From: DATBLE01 sp038248655
GTDB lineage: Bacteria; Actinomycetota; Thermoleophilia; Gaiellales; Gaiellaceae
Direction of reading: 5' to 3'
Length of the DNA: 64,000 nt
Assembly: GCA_038248655.1 (NCBI GenBank)
Contig: JBBRXG010000002.1
Coordinates: 24,058 to 88,057, forward strand
In this document: one piece after another, positions 57,525 through 64,000 of the stretch
Layout of the letters: the number at the start of each line of letters is the position of its first letter
How positions within the stretch are numbered: the stretch's first letter is position 1
Program-made: the position numbers and the translations under genes
Notes under the pieces: generated by a model
Told to the model about the DNA's origin: nothing
The model's input: the letters and a program-made list of their open reading frames with translations, nothing else
Databases searched by the model: none

Positions 57525-58583
57525 GTGGCCGTCGTCAAGCCCTTCAGGGCGCTCAGCTACGACGAGCGCCGGGCCGGCCCGCTCGCTGCGCTCGTCGCGC
57601 CGCCGTACGACGTGATCTCTCCCGAGGAGCGGCGCCGGTACGCAGCCCGAAGCCCGTACAACGTCGTCCACGTCACCCTGCCCGAGGATCCGTCGAACGC
57701 GGCGCGGGCGCTCGGCGAGTGGGAACGAGGCGGGGTGCTCGTGCGGGACGGTGAGCCAGCGCTCCGGTGGCTGGCGCAGGACTACACCGGCCCGGACGGA
57801 GTCGCAAGACGGCGCGACGGCCTCGTCGGCGCGCTCCGCATCGAGCCGTACGAGACCGGCGGGATCCGACCCCACGAACGCACGCACGCGGAGGCGAAGG
57901 AGGGGCGTCTGAGGCTCCTGCGTGCGACCCGCACCCACGTCGAGCCGATCTTCCTCCTCTACGAGGGGGCGCTCACGGGGCCGGCGCGCCCGCCTGCGGT
58001 CGACGTCGAGCTGGACGGCGTGCGCAGCCGGCTGTGGCGGCTCGAGGGGGCGACAGGCCCCGCGGAGTCCGTCCCCGATCTGAGCGCTGCGAGTCTCCTG
58101 ATCGCCGACGGCCACCACCGCTACGAGACCGCGCTCGCCTTTCACGAGGAGGACGGCACCGAGGCGAGCGCCTGGATGCCGGTCGTGATCGTTCCGACCG
58201 CGCAGGAGGGGTTGACGATCTTCCCGACGCATCGAATCTCCGCGCACGCGGCCAACCTGCCGCCGCTCGCCGACCGGCCCGCCGACGGCCTGCCGTCCGT
58301 CGAGGTCTACATGCCGTCCGGCTCCGGATACCTGGTCGGTGAGGAGGGCGAGCTCGAAGCCGAGATCGTCGCCCGCTACGCACCGGAGGTCCGCTACACG
58401 CCCTCCGCCGACGAGGCGCGCGCGGCCGTCGACGGCGGCGAGGCGGCGGTTGCGTTCCTCCTGCGCCCGCCCACGGTCGAGCAGGTCGGCGCGGTCGTCG
58501 CCGCCGGCCGCACGATGCCCCAGAAGAGCACGTACTTCTACCCCAAGCTCACCTCCGGCCTGCTTTTCATGCCTCTTGAGTGA
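57525..58583 (+). CDS. DUF1015 family protein
   Basis: This 352-residue protein shows the DUF1015 core: VKPFRALSYDERRAGPL, LVAPPYDVISPEERRRYAAR, GIRPHERTHAEAKEGRL and LLIADGHHRYETALAF. MPQKSTYFYPKLTSGLLF follows at the end. It has been linked in other genomes to a serine-kinase/SbnI-like fold, with an unknown role in most bacteria. Its stop lies inside the start of the IMPase gene (8-base overlap, TTG start), so the two are coupled. Confidence 0.87.
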   Translation: MAVVKPFRALSYDERRAGPLAALVAPPYDVISPEERRRYAARSPYNVVHVTLPEDPSNAARALGEWERGGVLVRDGEPALRWLAQDYTGPDGVARRRDGLVGALRIEPYETGGIRPHERTHAEAKEGRLRLLRATRTHVEPIFLLYEGALTGPARPPAVDVELDGVRSRLWRLEGATGPAESVPDLSAASLLIADGHHRYETALAFHEEDGTEASAWMPVVIVPTAQEGLTIFPTHRISAHAANLPPLADRPADGLPSVEVYMPSGSGYLVGEEGELEAEIVARYAPEVRYTPSADEARAAVDGGEAAVAFLLRPPTVEQVGAVVAAGRTMPQKSTYFYPKLTSGLLFMPLE

Positions 58584-59370
58584 CTGGCTCGCTTCGTGCC
58601 GTCTGGCGGTGGAGGATGCCCGGGCGGTGCTTGCCGGGCTCCCCGCCAGGTCGGATCGTGAGCCGGTCCTGCGCACCGGCATGGGCGGCGACGACACGAC
58701 GGCGATCGATGCGGCGGTGGAGGCGGCCGTGGTCGGCCGGTTGGACGCCTCCGGCCTCGAGTTCACGCTCGTCTCGGAGGAGCTCGGCCGGCGAGGCGAC
58801 GGGACCGGAACATGGGTCGTGCTCGATCCGATCGACGGCTCGATCAATGCGAAGCGCAGGCTGCCGTTCTTCTCGCTCTCCGTCGCGATCGCCGAAGGCG
58901 GGACGATCGACGACGTCGTCTTCGGCTACGTCTACGACTTCGGCAGCTCCGAGGAGTGGGTGGCCGAGCGGGGCGGCGGCGCTCTCCTGAACGGGGTGCC
59001 CCTCGCCGGCGAAGGGCCGAAGGAGACGATCGAGCTGCTCGCCCTGGAGGCGACCCGCACCGACCTCGTCGCCCGCGCCGCGCCGGGGCTCGTCGGGCTC
59101 GTGCATCGGCTGCGGATCTTCGGATCGCTGGCGATCTCGCTCTGCCAGCTCGCGGACGGTCGCGTCGACGCGGTCTGCTCGCTGAAGCCGGCGCGAGCGG
59201 TCGACATCGCAGCCGCCCAGCTGCTCGTGCGCGAGTGCGGGCTCGCGATCGAGCTGCCCGACGAGCCGCCGTTCGGCGCAGCTCCCCTCGATCTCGAGGG
59301 GCGCTCGCGGGTCGTTGCGGCCGGCAGCGACGCCCTCGTCGACCGCCTCGCCCGGGCTCTCGGCTCGTAG
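58576..59370 (+). CDS. Inositol monophosphatase/FBPase-family phosphatase
   Basis: This 264-residue protein has the metal-dependent phosphatase motifs: a first Glu in TLVSEELGRRGDG, then WVVLDPIDGSINAKRRLPFF and the ERGGGALLNGVPL segment. The last Asp lies in SLKPARAVDIAAAQLL. It could act on inositol-1-phosphate, fructose-1,6-bisphosphate or PAP. Start TTG 58576 overlaps the DUF1015 stop and gives LSDWLASCRLAVEDAR. Confidence 0.88.
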   Translation: MSDWLASCRLAVEDARAVLAGLPARSDREPVLRTGMGGDDTTAIDAAVEAAVVGRLDASGLEFTLVSEELGRRGDGTGTWVVLDPIDGSINAKRRLPFFSLSVAIAEGGTIDDVVFGYVYDFGSSEEWVAERGGGALLNGVPLAGEGPKETIELLALEATRTDLVARAAPGLVGLVHRLRIFGSLAISLCQLADGRVDAVCSLKPARAVDIAAAQLLVRECGLAIELPDEPPFGAAPLDLEGRSRVVAAGSDALVDRLARALGS

Positions 59371-59400
59371 CCGCCGACGCCGATCGCGGCTCCGAGCGCC

Positions 59401-59406
59401 TACAAT
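59401..59406 (+). promoter_or_regulatory. -10 box ahead of a small Lys/Ala-rich gene
   Basis: TACAAT is followed by an 80-base leader before ATG 59493. The leader could encode a 22-codon peptide from GTG 59411 to TGA 59479 that ends just before GGAAAGG, the ribosome-binding site of the next gene. Confidence 0.4.
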
Positions 59407-59492
59407 CGTGGTGAGCCCACTTTCTGCCTGCCCGCCGCATCCGGCGACGAGCTCGTGGCGATGGGCTGAAACCCGCTGACGGAAAGGACTCG

Positions 59493-59669
59493 ATGAGCGC
59501 AAGAAAGCGGCAACAGACGATGGCGAAGTTCCAGCGCGAGCAGGCGGTCAAGGAGAAGCGCGCGCGCAAGGCCGAGAAGAAGCTCGCGGCGGCGATGGCG
59601 AAGGCGGAGGGGCTCGCTCCCGATCCGGCCGCGGCCGATGCGGACGACCCGGCTCCGCTCGAGCCGTAA
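59493..59669 (+). CDS. Small highly charged hypothetical protein
   Basis: This 58-residue protein starts MSARKRQQTMAKFQREQAVK, is very rich in Lys, Arg and Ala for 35 residues, then turns acidic and Pro-rich (ADADDPAPLEP end). It would form a single helix that may bind RNA or ribosomes. It is supported by GGAAAGG seven bases before ATG. No family is recognised. It precedes the next gene by three bases. Confidence 0.65.
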   Translation: MSARKRQQTMAKFQREQAVKEKRARKAEKKLAAAMAKAEGLAPDPAAADADDPAPLEP

Positions 59670-59672
59670 GCC

Positions 59673-59969
59673 GTGGCGGCGCTGACCGTGGTCACGGCGA
59701 GCGGAGGGATCGAGATCTCGCGGGCGACCAAGGAGCAGCTCGTCAAGCGACTGGGCGGGCTGAGCCGGGGCCACGCGGCCCGGAAGGTGCTGACGGAGGC
59801 CGACGCGTCTCGCCCGGTCAAGCTCGACGACGACGGCATGCGCCAGGTCTTCGCCGAGCTCTCCTACTGGCTCGACCACCCGGGGCCGGATGGGTTTCCG
59901 GACGATGCACGTGCGCTCTATCGGGCGCTCGCCGGCGAGCTCGAACCCGCTGCGTCGGCCGGCGGCTAA
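59673..59969 (+). CDS. Hypothetical protein
   Basis: This 98-residue soluble protein is not recognised. It has VVTASGGIEISRATKEQLVK, an Arg/Lys-rich centre and a C-terminal helical region FAELSYWLDHPGPDGFPDDA. GTG start lies three bases after the small gene upstream, so the two are probably co-transcribed. It runs convergent to the next gene with 15 bases between stops. Confidence 0.6.
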   Translation: MAALTVVTASGGIEISRATKEQLVKRLGGLSRGHAARKVLTEADASRPVKLDDDGMRQVFAELSYWLDHPGPDGFPDDARALYRALAGELEPAASAGG

Positions 59970-59984
59970 CCGGTTCGCACGTCG

Positions 59985-60977
59985 TCAGGCGACGCCGGGC
60001 TGAGCCCGGTTGCGGCGGGCGAGCACTGCGATCGTCAGTGACGCGATCACTCCGGCGGCGGCGGCGGCGAGCGCGCTCATCACGAGCAGGATCGCCGAGG
60101 CGAGCGAGAAGTTGATCGCGATATCGCGGCCGACACCGAGCGCGAACAGGATCGCCGCAGCCGCTCCGGCGTTGACGATCGCGCCGCCCGAAGTGATCGG
60201 GATCACGCTGGCGGCGGCAGCGAGGCAGATCACCACCAGCGCGGTCGTCGGCTCGAACGACAGCCCGAGCGCGCTCAGCAGGGCGGCGCTGCCGAAGGCA
60301 CGCGTCGACCAGCAGGCGAACAGGTAGAACCAGGCTGCGGTCGCGTCCCGACGTCCCCGGGCGGTCGTGTGCCGGGCGACCTGCTCGCCGAGGGCTCGCA
60401 TGCGCCGGCTGCGGCGGAGGAGCGGAACGCGCGCCAACCTCCGGCCTGCGACGAGCAGCGTGCAGCAGCCGATGCCGAAGACGACGACGACGAGCAGCGG
60501 CCCACGGAGCACCGAGCCCGCGGTCGCGGTCGCCGAGATCGAGAGCGGCAGCATCGCGATCGCGTCGATCATCCCGAGCGAGACGATCGAGAGCACGATC
60601 GCCTCGAGGCCGATCCGCACGCCGCCGAGGCGGCGCAGGGTCCCGACCTTGATCAGGTAGTCCAGCCGGAAGGGGAGGACGGCGCCGCTGGCGGCTGCGG
60701 CTCCGACCGAGGCGAGGCAACCGGCCTGGTCCGGGCACGCGCCCGGCGGGAACAGCCGGCGCCAACCGCGGGCGCGCAGGACGAAGCTGACCAGGTAGGC
60801 GGCGGCAGCGGCCGCCGCGAGCAGGGGCTGGGCGTGGTCGAGCGGCCAGCTCGAGCCGGTCAGCTTGCGGCCGACGAGGATGGACGCTGCGACGGTCAGG
60901 ACCGCGAAGAGGCCGGCGGCGACCTGCTTGCGCCTGCGGGGTCCAGCGGCGAGCCCGAGTCGGCGCCGCACCATCAC
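59985..60977 (-). CDS. UPF0104/LPG-synthase-like polytopic membrane protein
   Basis: This 330-residue protein with about eight hydrophobic segments resembles the flippase-like UPF0104/lysylphosphatidylglycerol synthase TM family. It has YLVSFVLRARGWRRLFPPG, VLPFRLDYLIKVGTLRRLGG and an early GLEAIVLSIVSLGMIDAIA segment. Helices near the end follow ITSGGAIVNAGAAAAILFAL. The aminoacyl-transferase domain of MprF is absent. A lipid or glycolipid transport role is inference only. GTG 60977 or ATG 60974 could start it. Confidence 0.75.
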   Translation of the reverse strand: MMVRRRLGLAAGPRRRKQVAAGLFAVLTVAASILVGRKLTGSSWPLDHAQPLLAAAAAAAYLVSFVLRARGWRRLFPPGACPDQAGCLASVGAAAASGAVLPFRLDYLIKVGTLRRLGGVRIGLEAIVLSIVSLGMIDAIAMLPLSISATATAGSVLRGPLLVVVVFGIGCCTLLVAGRRLARVPLLRRSRRMRALGEQVARHTTARGRRDATAAWFYLFACWSTRAFGSAALLSALGLSFEPTTALVVICLAAAASVIPITSGGAIVNAGAAAAILFALGVGRDIAINFSLASAILLVMSALAAAAAGVIASLTIAVLARRNRAQPGVA

Positions 60978-61197
60978 CTAGCTGACCCCCCTCGCCTCGC
61001 CGCGGGCCTTCGTGGCCCGCGTGTACCTCCCCATGATTGCACCGATCCGCGGCCACCGCCGGTGAGGCGCGCCGGAAGCGTTCCCGCCGGGCACGCCAGA
61101 CGCGGTTGTCGCGGGCGACTACCGTGCCGACTTCTCGGAGCTCGAGGGTGTGCTCGAGATCGTGGCTGTCTAGACCCGATCGGCTACGCTCAAATGC

Positions 61198-62262
61198 ATG
61201 GAGCCCTCGCGCGACGCGATCCTGCAAGCGCTCGACCACGTCATCGACCCGGAGCTCCGGCGGCCGGTGACGGAGCTCGACATGGTCCGGGGCGTCGAAA
61301 TCGACGGCGGCGACGTCTCGGTGACGATCGCGCTCACGGTCTCCGGCTGCCCGCTCCGCGAGAGCTTCCAGTCGCAGGTGGTCGAGCACGTCGGGAAGGT
61401 CCCGGGCGTCGAGCGCGTCCGGCTCGGCTTCGACGTGATGACGCCGGAGGAGCGCTCGGCGTTGTCCGTGAAGCTGCGCGGGGGCGTCGAGGAGCGCTCG
61501 AAGGGGGTCTCCGTCGACCGCTCGACGCGCGTGCTCGCGGTCGCGAGCGGGAAGGGCGGCGTCGGCAAGTCCTCACTGACGGTGAACCTCGCCGCCGCGT
61601 TCGCGCAGCTCGGCCATTCGACCGGGGTGCTCGACGCCGACATCTACGGCCACTCGATCCCGCACATGCTCGGGATCACCCAGCGGCCCGTGGTCGTCGA
61701 CAAGATGATCGTTCCGCCGGTCAGGCGCGACCTGAAGCTGATGTCGATCGGCTTCTTCCTCGACGACAACGGGCCCGTGATGTGGCGCGGCCCGATGCTG
61801 CACCGGGCGCTCGAGCAGTTCCTCTCGGACGTCCACTGGGGGGAGCTCGACCTGCTGATCGTCGACATGCCGCCCGGGACGGGGGACGTGTCGATCTCGC
61901 TCGGACAGCTGCTCCCGCGGGCGGAGGCGGTGATCGTGACCACGCCGCAACCGCTCGCCCAGGAGGTCGCCGCCAGGGCGGCGATCATGGCGCAGAAGAC
62001 GAACATGCGCCTGATCGGCGTGATCGAGAACATGACCTCGGAGGTGTTCGGCACGGGTGGCGGCGAGCGGCTCGCGGAGCAGATCGGCGTGCCGCTGCTC
62101 GGGAGGGTGCCGCTCGATGCACGGCTGCGCGAATGCGGCGACGTGGGCGAGCCGCTCGTGTGGGCCGAGCCGGAGTCGGAGACCACCCGGGAGATCGTCC
62201 GGATCGCGGAGGCGATGCACGCCGGGCGGCAGACTTTCAAGCCGCTGCCGGTCCTCTCCTGA
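61198..62262 (+). CDS. mrp: Mrp/ApbC-type Fe-S carrier ATPase
   Basis: This 354-residue protein has an N-terminal MIP18/DUF59 domain (LDHVIDPELRRPVTELDMVR, ...SGCPLRESF) and a P-loop domain. Walker A is VASGKGGVGKSSLTVNLAAA, switch VLDADIYGHSIPHMLG, and Walker B VDMPPGTGDVSISL. The C-terminal region lacks the usual CPxC (here ENMTSEVFGTGGG), so cluster binding may differ. TACGCT is seven bases before ATG. The stop is part of a CTGA overlap with the next gene. Confidence 0.92.
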   Translation: MEPSRDAILQALDHVIDPELRRPVTELDMVRGVEIDGGDVSVTIALTVSGCPLRESFQSQVVEHVGKVPGVERVRLGFDVMTPEERSALSVKLRGGVEERSKGVSVDRSTRVLAVASGKGGVGKSSLTVNLAAAFAQLGHSTGVLDADIYGHSIPHMLGITQRPVVVDKMIVPPVRRDLKLMSIGFFLDDNGPVMWRGPMLHRALEQFLSDVHWGELDLLIVDMPPGTGDVSISLGQLLPRAEAVIVTTPQPLAQEVAARAAIMAQKTNMRLIGVIENMTSEVFGTGGGERLAEQIGVPLLGRVPLDARLRECGDVGEPLVWAEPESETTREIVRIAEAMHAGRQTFKPLPVLS

Positions 62263-62993
62263 GCGATGCAGCCGAGCGGCTTCGTGCGCTCGGCTTCTCC
62301 GAGAGCGATGCGTCGATTCTCGCCCGCCACTTCCTCGACGCCGAGCGGCGCGGGAAGACCGGTCACGGCCTCGCGCGGATCGACTGGCTGGAGACGCTGC
62401 CGGACCTGAACCCGGCGGCTCGGCCGAGGCTCGAGGACGAATACCCCGGATTCGAGCGCTGGGACGGCAACGGCGCTGTCGGCTATCTGACGCTGGCCGC
62501 GATCTGCGACCGTATCGCCGAGAAGCCGCCCCGGCCGGCACGGGTGGTAGTGGCGCGCAACACGTTCCCGACCGGCGTCCTCGGCTACTGGGTGCGCCGG
62601 ATCGCCGAAGAGGCAGACCGCGTCTCGATCCTGACCGCGACCTCGCCCCCACGGCTCGGCCATCCGGACGGGGGCCCGCCCCTCGTCGGGACGACCCCGC
62701 TCGCGATCGGGATTCCGGATCCCGACGGCGCCCCGATCGTGGTGGACGTCTCGATGGGCAAGGTCACGCACGGCGACGTCCTCGCCGGCCTCGCCGACGC
62801 CGGTGACCTCGTGCCGTTCGGCGGCGGCCAGGCCCACAAGGCGTTCGCGCTCGCCCTCGGCCTCCAGCTGGCGGTCGAATCCTGCGTGGTCGAGGGCTTC
62901 GGGGCGCTGCTGGTCGTGCTCGCGCCCGAGACCTCCACGGTGCCCGCTCTCCGGACGCTAGCCGGCGACCTTCGACTGCCCGGCGATCGCTGA
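62259..62993 (+). CDS. Short Ldh2/malate dehydrogenase-like protein, likely CTG start
   Basis: This 244-residue protein opens LSDAAERLRALGFSESDASI and has AERRGKTGHGLARI and the LGHPDGGPPLVGTTPLAIGI segment of the Ldh2 family (NAD(P)-dependent 2-hydroxyacid dehydrogenases such as malate/ureidoglycolate). The family is usually 330-360 residues, so this is a shortened version and activity is uncertain. No ATG/GTG/TTG fits; CTG 62259 overlaps the mrp stop as CTGA. The 3' end overlaps the opposing gene by 36 bases. Confidence 0.75.
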   Translation: MSDAAERLRALGFSESDASILARHFLDAERRGKTGHGLARIDWLETLPDLNPAARPRLEDEYPGFERWDGNGAVGYLTLAAICDRIAEKPPRPARVVVARNTFPTGVLGYWVRRIAEEADRVSILTATSPPRLGHPDGGPPLVGTTPLAIGIPDPDGAPIVVDVSMGKVTHGDVLAGLADAGDLVPFGGGQAHKAFALALGLQLAVESCVVEGFGALLVVLAPETSTVPALRTLAGDLRLPGDR

Positions 62994-63638
62994 CACGCGC
63001 GGGTCGTCGCGCACCGCGTCGAAGTCGCTGTCCGTCGCTGCTGCCTCGACGACCTTCTCCGGGTCGAGCTCGTGCGCTTTCACCAGGTACTCGATGCCGG
63101 TCTCGTTGTCGCCGTACAGCACCTCGTAGCAGGCGGCGTTGTAGTGGCCCTGCCACTCGTCGGGCCGGCGGGCGACCACGCCGGCGATCAGCTCCCGGCC
63201 CTTCTCGATCTCGCCGCTCAGGGCGTACGAGAACGCCGCGAAGATGTCCTCCCACGGGGAGGGCTCGAACACGATCCCCGGCTTCGCCCCGACCGCGAGC
63301 ACCGCGGTGTCGTCCTCGGCCGCGATCGCCCCGCGCTTGGTGCCCGGCCGGGCGAAGACCAGCGTCCCCGCCGGCGCGTCGATCTCGTCGTCGCCGAGCA
63401 TGAACGTCGCGCGGCCGCGCAGGACGACGTACATCTCCTCGTGGCCGTCTTTCTCGTAGTGCTCCTCCAGCACGCGCTGCCCCGCCTTCGCCGTGTACGC
63501 GTTCGTGCCGAACGCGCTGATCCCGAACCGCCGGCGCACCGGCCGCCAGACGAACTCGCCCTGGTTGATCGGCAGCTCCTCCAGCTCGTCCACGTGCGCG
63601 ACCTCGTAGCCGGTGTTGTCTCTAGAACCGGTGCTCAT
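62958..63638 (-). CDS. Cupin domain protein with C-terminal TPR-like region
   Basis: This 226-residue protein has a cupin barrel in its first 130 residues (QRVLEEHYEKDGHEEMYVVL, then GRATFMLGDDEIDAPAGTLV and FARPGTKRGAIAAEDDTAVL). A helical repeat region follows (YALSGEIEKGRELIAG, NAACYEVLYGDNETGIEYLV). Ligand and enzymatic role are unknown. ATG overlaps the upstream DUF1028 stop (ATGA). The last 36 bases are antisense to the Ldh2 gene. Confidence 0.85.
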   Translation of the reverse strand: MSTGSRDNTGYEVAHVDELEELPINQGEFVWRPVRRRFGISAFGTNAYTAKAGQRVLEEHYEKDGHEEMYVVLRGRATFMLGDDEIDAPAGTLVFARPGTKRGAIAAEDDTAVLAVGAKPGIVFEPSPWEDIFAAFSYALSGEIEKGRELIAGVVARRPDEWQGHYNAACYEVLYGDNETGIEYLVKAHELDPEKVVEAAATDSDFDAVRDDPRVSAIAGQSKVAG

Positions 63639-64000
63639 CTCGCCTCCCTCAATGCTCGCAGGACGGCCGGGTCGATCCGCTCGATCCCGTCTACACGCTC
63701 CTCCAGGTTCTGGTTCCCGGACCAGCGCGTGAACGCGACGGCCAGTTCCTCCTCGTAGCCGAGCGCCGCGAGCCGGTCGCGGAGCTCGGCCGCGAGCGCG
63801 TCGTCGACCGTCATCCACTCCTCGGGAGGCGTTCGCCCGAACAGCGCCTGATGGATCGTGTACAGGCGGCGGAGCTCCTCGACCGGCCGTGCATTGTCGT
63901 CGACGCGCAGGTCGACCAGCACGTCCGAGAGTCCCGCATAGCCACCGCCCTGCTCGACGACGAGCAGCGCTGCGGACTGCTGGCCGCGGCGATCGCCTCC
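63635..64000 (-). CDS. DUF1028 family protein (5' end cut by window edge)
   Basis: The 121 visible C-terminal residues begin GGDRRGQQSAALLVVEQGGG. They continue with LVDLRVDDNARPVEELRRL and YTIHQALFGRTPPEEWM. The GDRRGQQSAAL motif is characteristic of DUF1028, an Ntn-hydrolase-like family of unknown function. A C-terminal extension beyond the core is present. The N-terminal part lies beyond base 64000. Confidence 0.88.
   Translation of the reverse strand, partial: GGDRRGQQSAALLVVEQGGGYAGLSDVLVDLRVDDNARPVEELRRLYTIHQALFGRTPPEEWMTVDDALAAELRDRLAALGYEEELAVAFTRWSGNQNLEERVDGIERIDPAVLRALREAR

Noticed and set aside
61060..61174. Short frame ending in DFSELEGVLEIVAV
   Set aside because: It opens right after a stop, has no normal start and no recognised family. 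It could be a decayed 3' fragment, but the evidence is too thin to annotate.
1..64000. CRISPR array, prophage, riboswitch or rRNA operon
   Set aside because: No regularly spaced repeats, phage structural genes, conserved riboswitch cores or rRNA sequence were seen. tRNA-Ile is not in an rRNA spacer.

Overview
The window is a 64 kb stretch of very GC-rich DNA (roughly 70% by eye) with densely packed genes, many GTG and TTG starts, and 4-base stop/start overlaps. Gene content points to an actinobacterium, most likely the deep-branching class Thermoleophilia (Gaiellales/Solirubrobacterales type). The pointers are a UbiA prenyltransferase of the futalosine menaquinone route, TreT plus GT20 trehalose enzymes, DUF1385, DUF2203, a sortase, and a dnaA-oriC-rpmH-rnpA-yidD-yidC-jag-rsmG-parA-parB block. 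The class assignment is inference.

Layout. 1-5.3 kb is the replication-origin block: the 5' half of dnaA on the minus strand, a 330-base gap with paired DnaA-box-like sites, then rpmH to parB. 5.5-12 kb holds tRNA-Ile, a BFN-domain protein, and a minus-strand run of chorismate mutase, PrcB-like protein, L,D-transpeptidase, CPBP protease, HAD, substrate-binding lipoprotein and PIG-V mannosyltransferase. 12-24.5 kb is an envelope region: MscS, class A PBP, GT87 and DUF2079 membrane proteins, a GT4/GT2 pair coupled to a Ser/Thr kinase, moeA, sortase and an M28 peptidase. 24.5-31.5 kb carries a two-component system, an antisense LAGLIDADG-like gene, HtrA, an RsbW-like kinase and two trehalose glycosyltransferases. 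31.5-38.9 kb is one compact cofactor run: moaC-moaB-mqnP-ccmABCD-hemX-hemA-hemC-hemD. After a SAM hydrolase come a MazEF-like pair, tRNA-Phe, a lone receiver protein and an arginase. 42.7-45.0 kb is an accessory islet with two transposase remnants around a TetR gene and a secreted protein. 45-52 kb has rarA, tryptophan dioxygenase, a methyltransferase, M20, DUF1385, NAPRTase and a nicotinamidase-like hydrolase. 52-64 kb is mixed: short FtsH, VOC epimerase, ECF sigma factor, a degenerate YchF, EamA, YhaM, DUF1015, IMPase, Mrp, Ldh2, cupin-TPR and a partial DUF1028 gene.

Two expression features recur. First, at least six genes have no usable ATG/GTG/TTG and appear to start at CTG: rsmG, a GT4 gene, an M28 peptidase, hemD, a methyltransferase and an Ldh2 gene. 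Four of these sit in an exact CTGA stop/start overlap. Second, about seventeen genes have a TANNNT-like -10 box only 6-8 bases before the start codon, which predicts leaderless mRNAs; several form back-to-back overlapping promoters. I see no CRISPR array, prophage or biosynthetic cluster. The accessory material is limited to the islet, the LAGLIDADG-like gene and the toxin-antitoxin pair.
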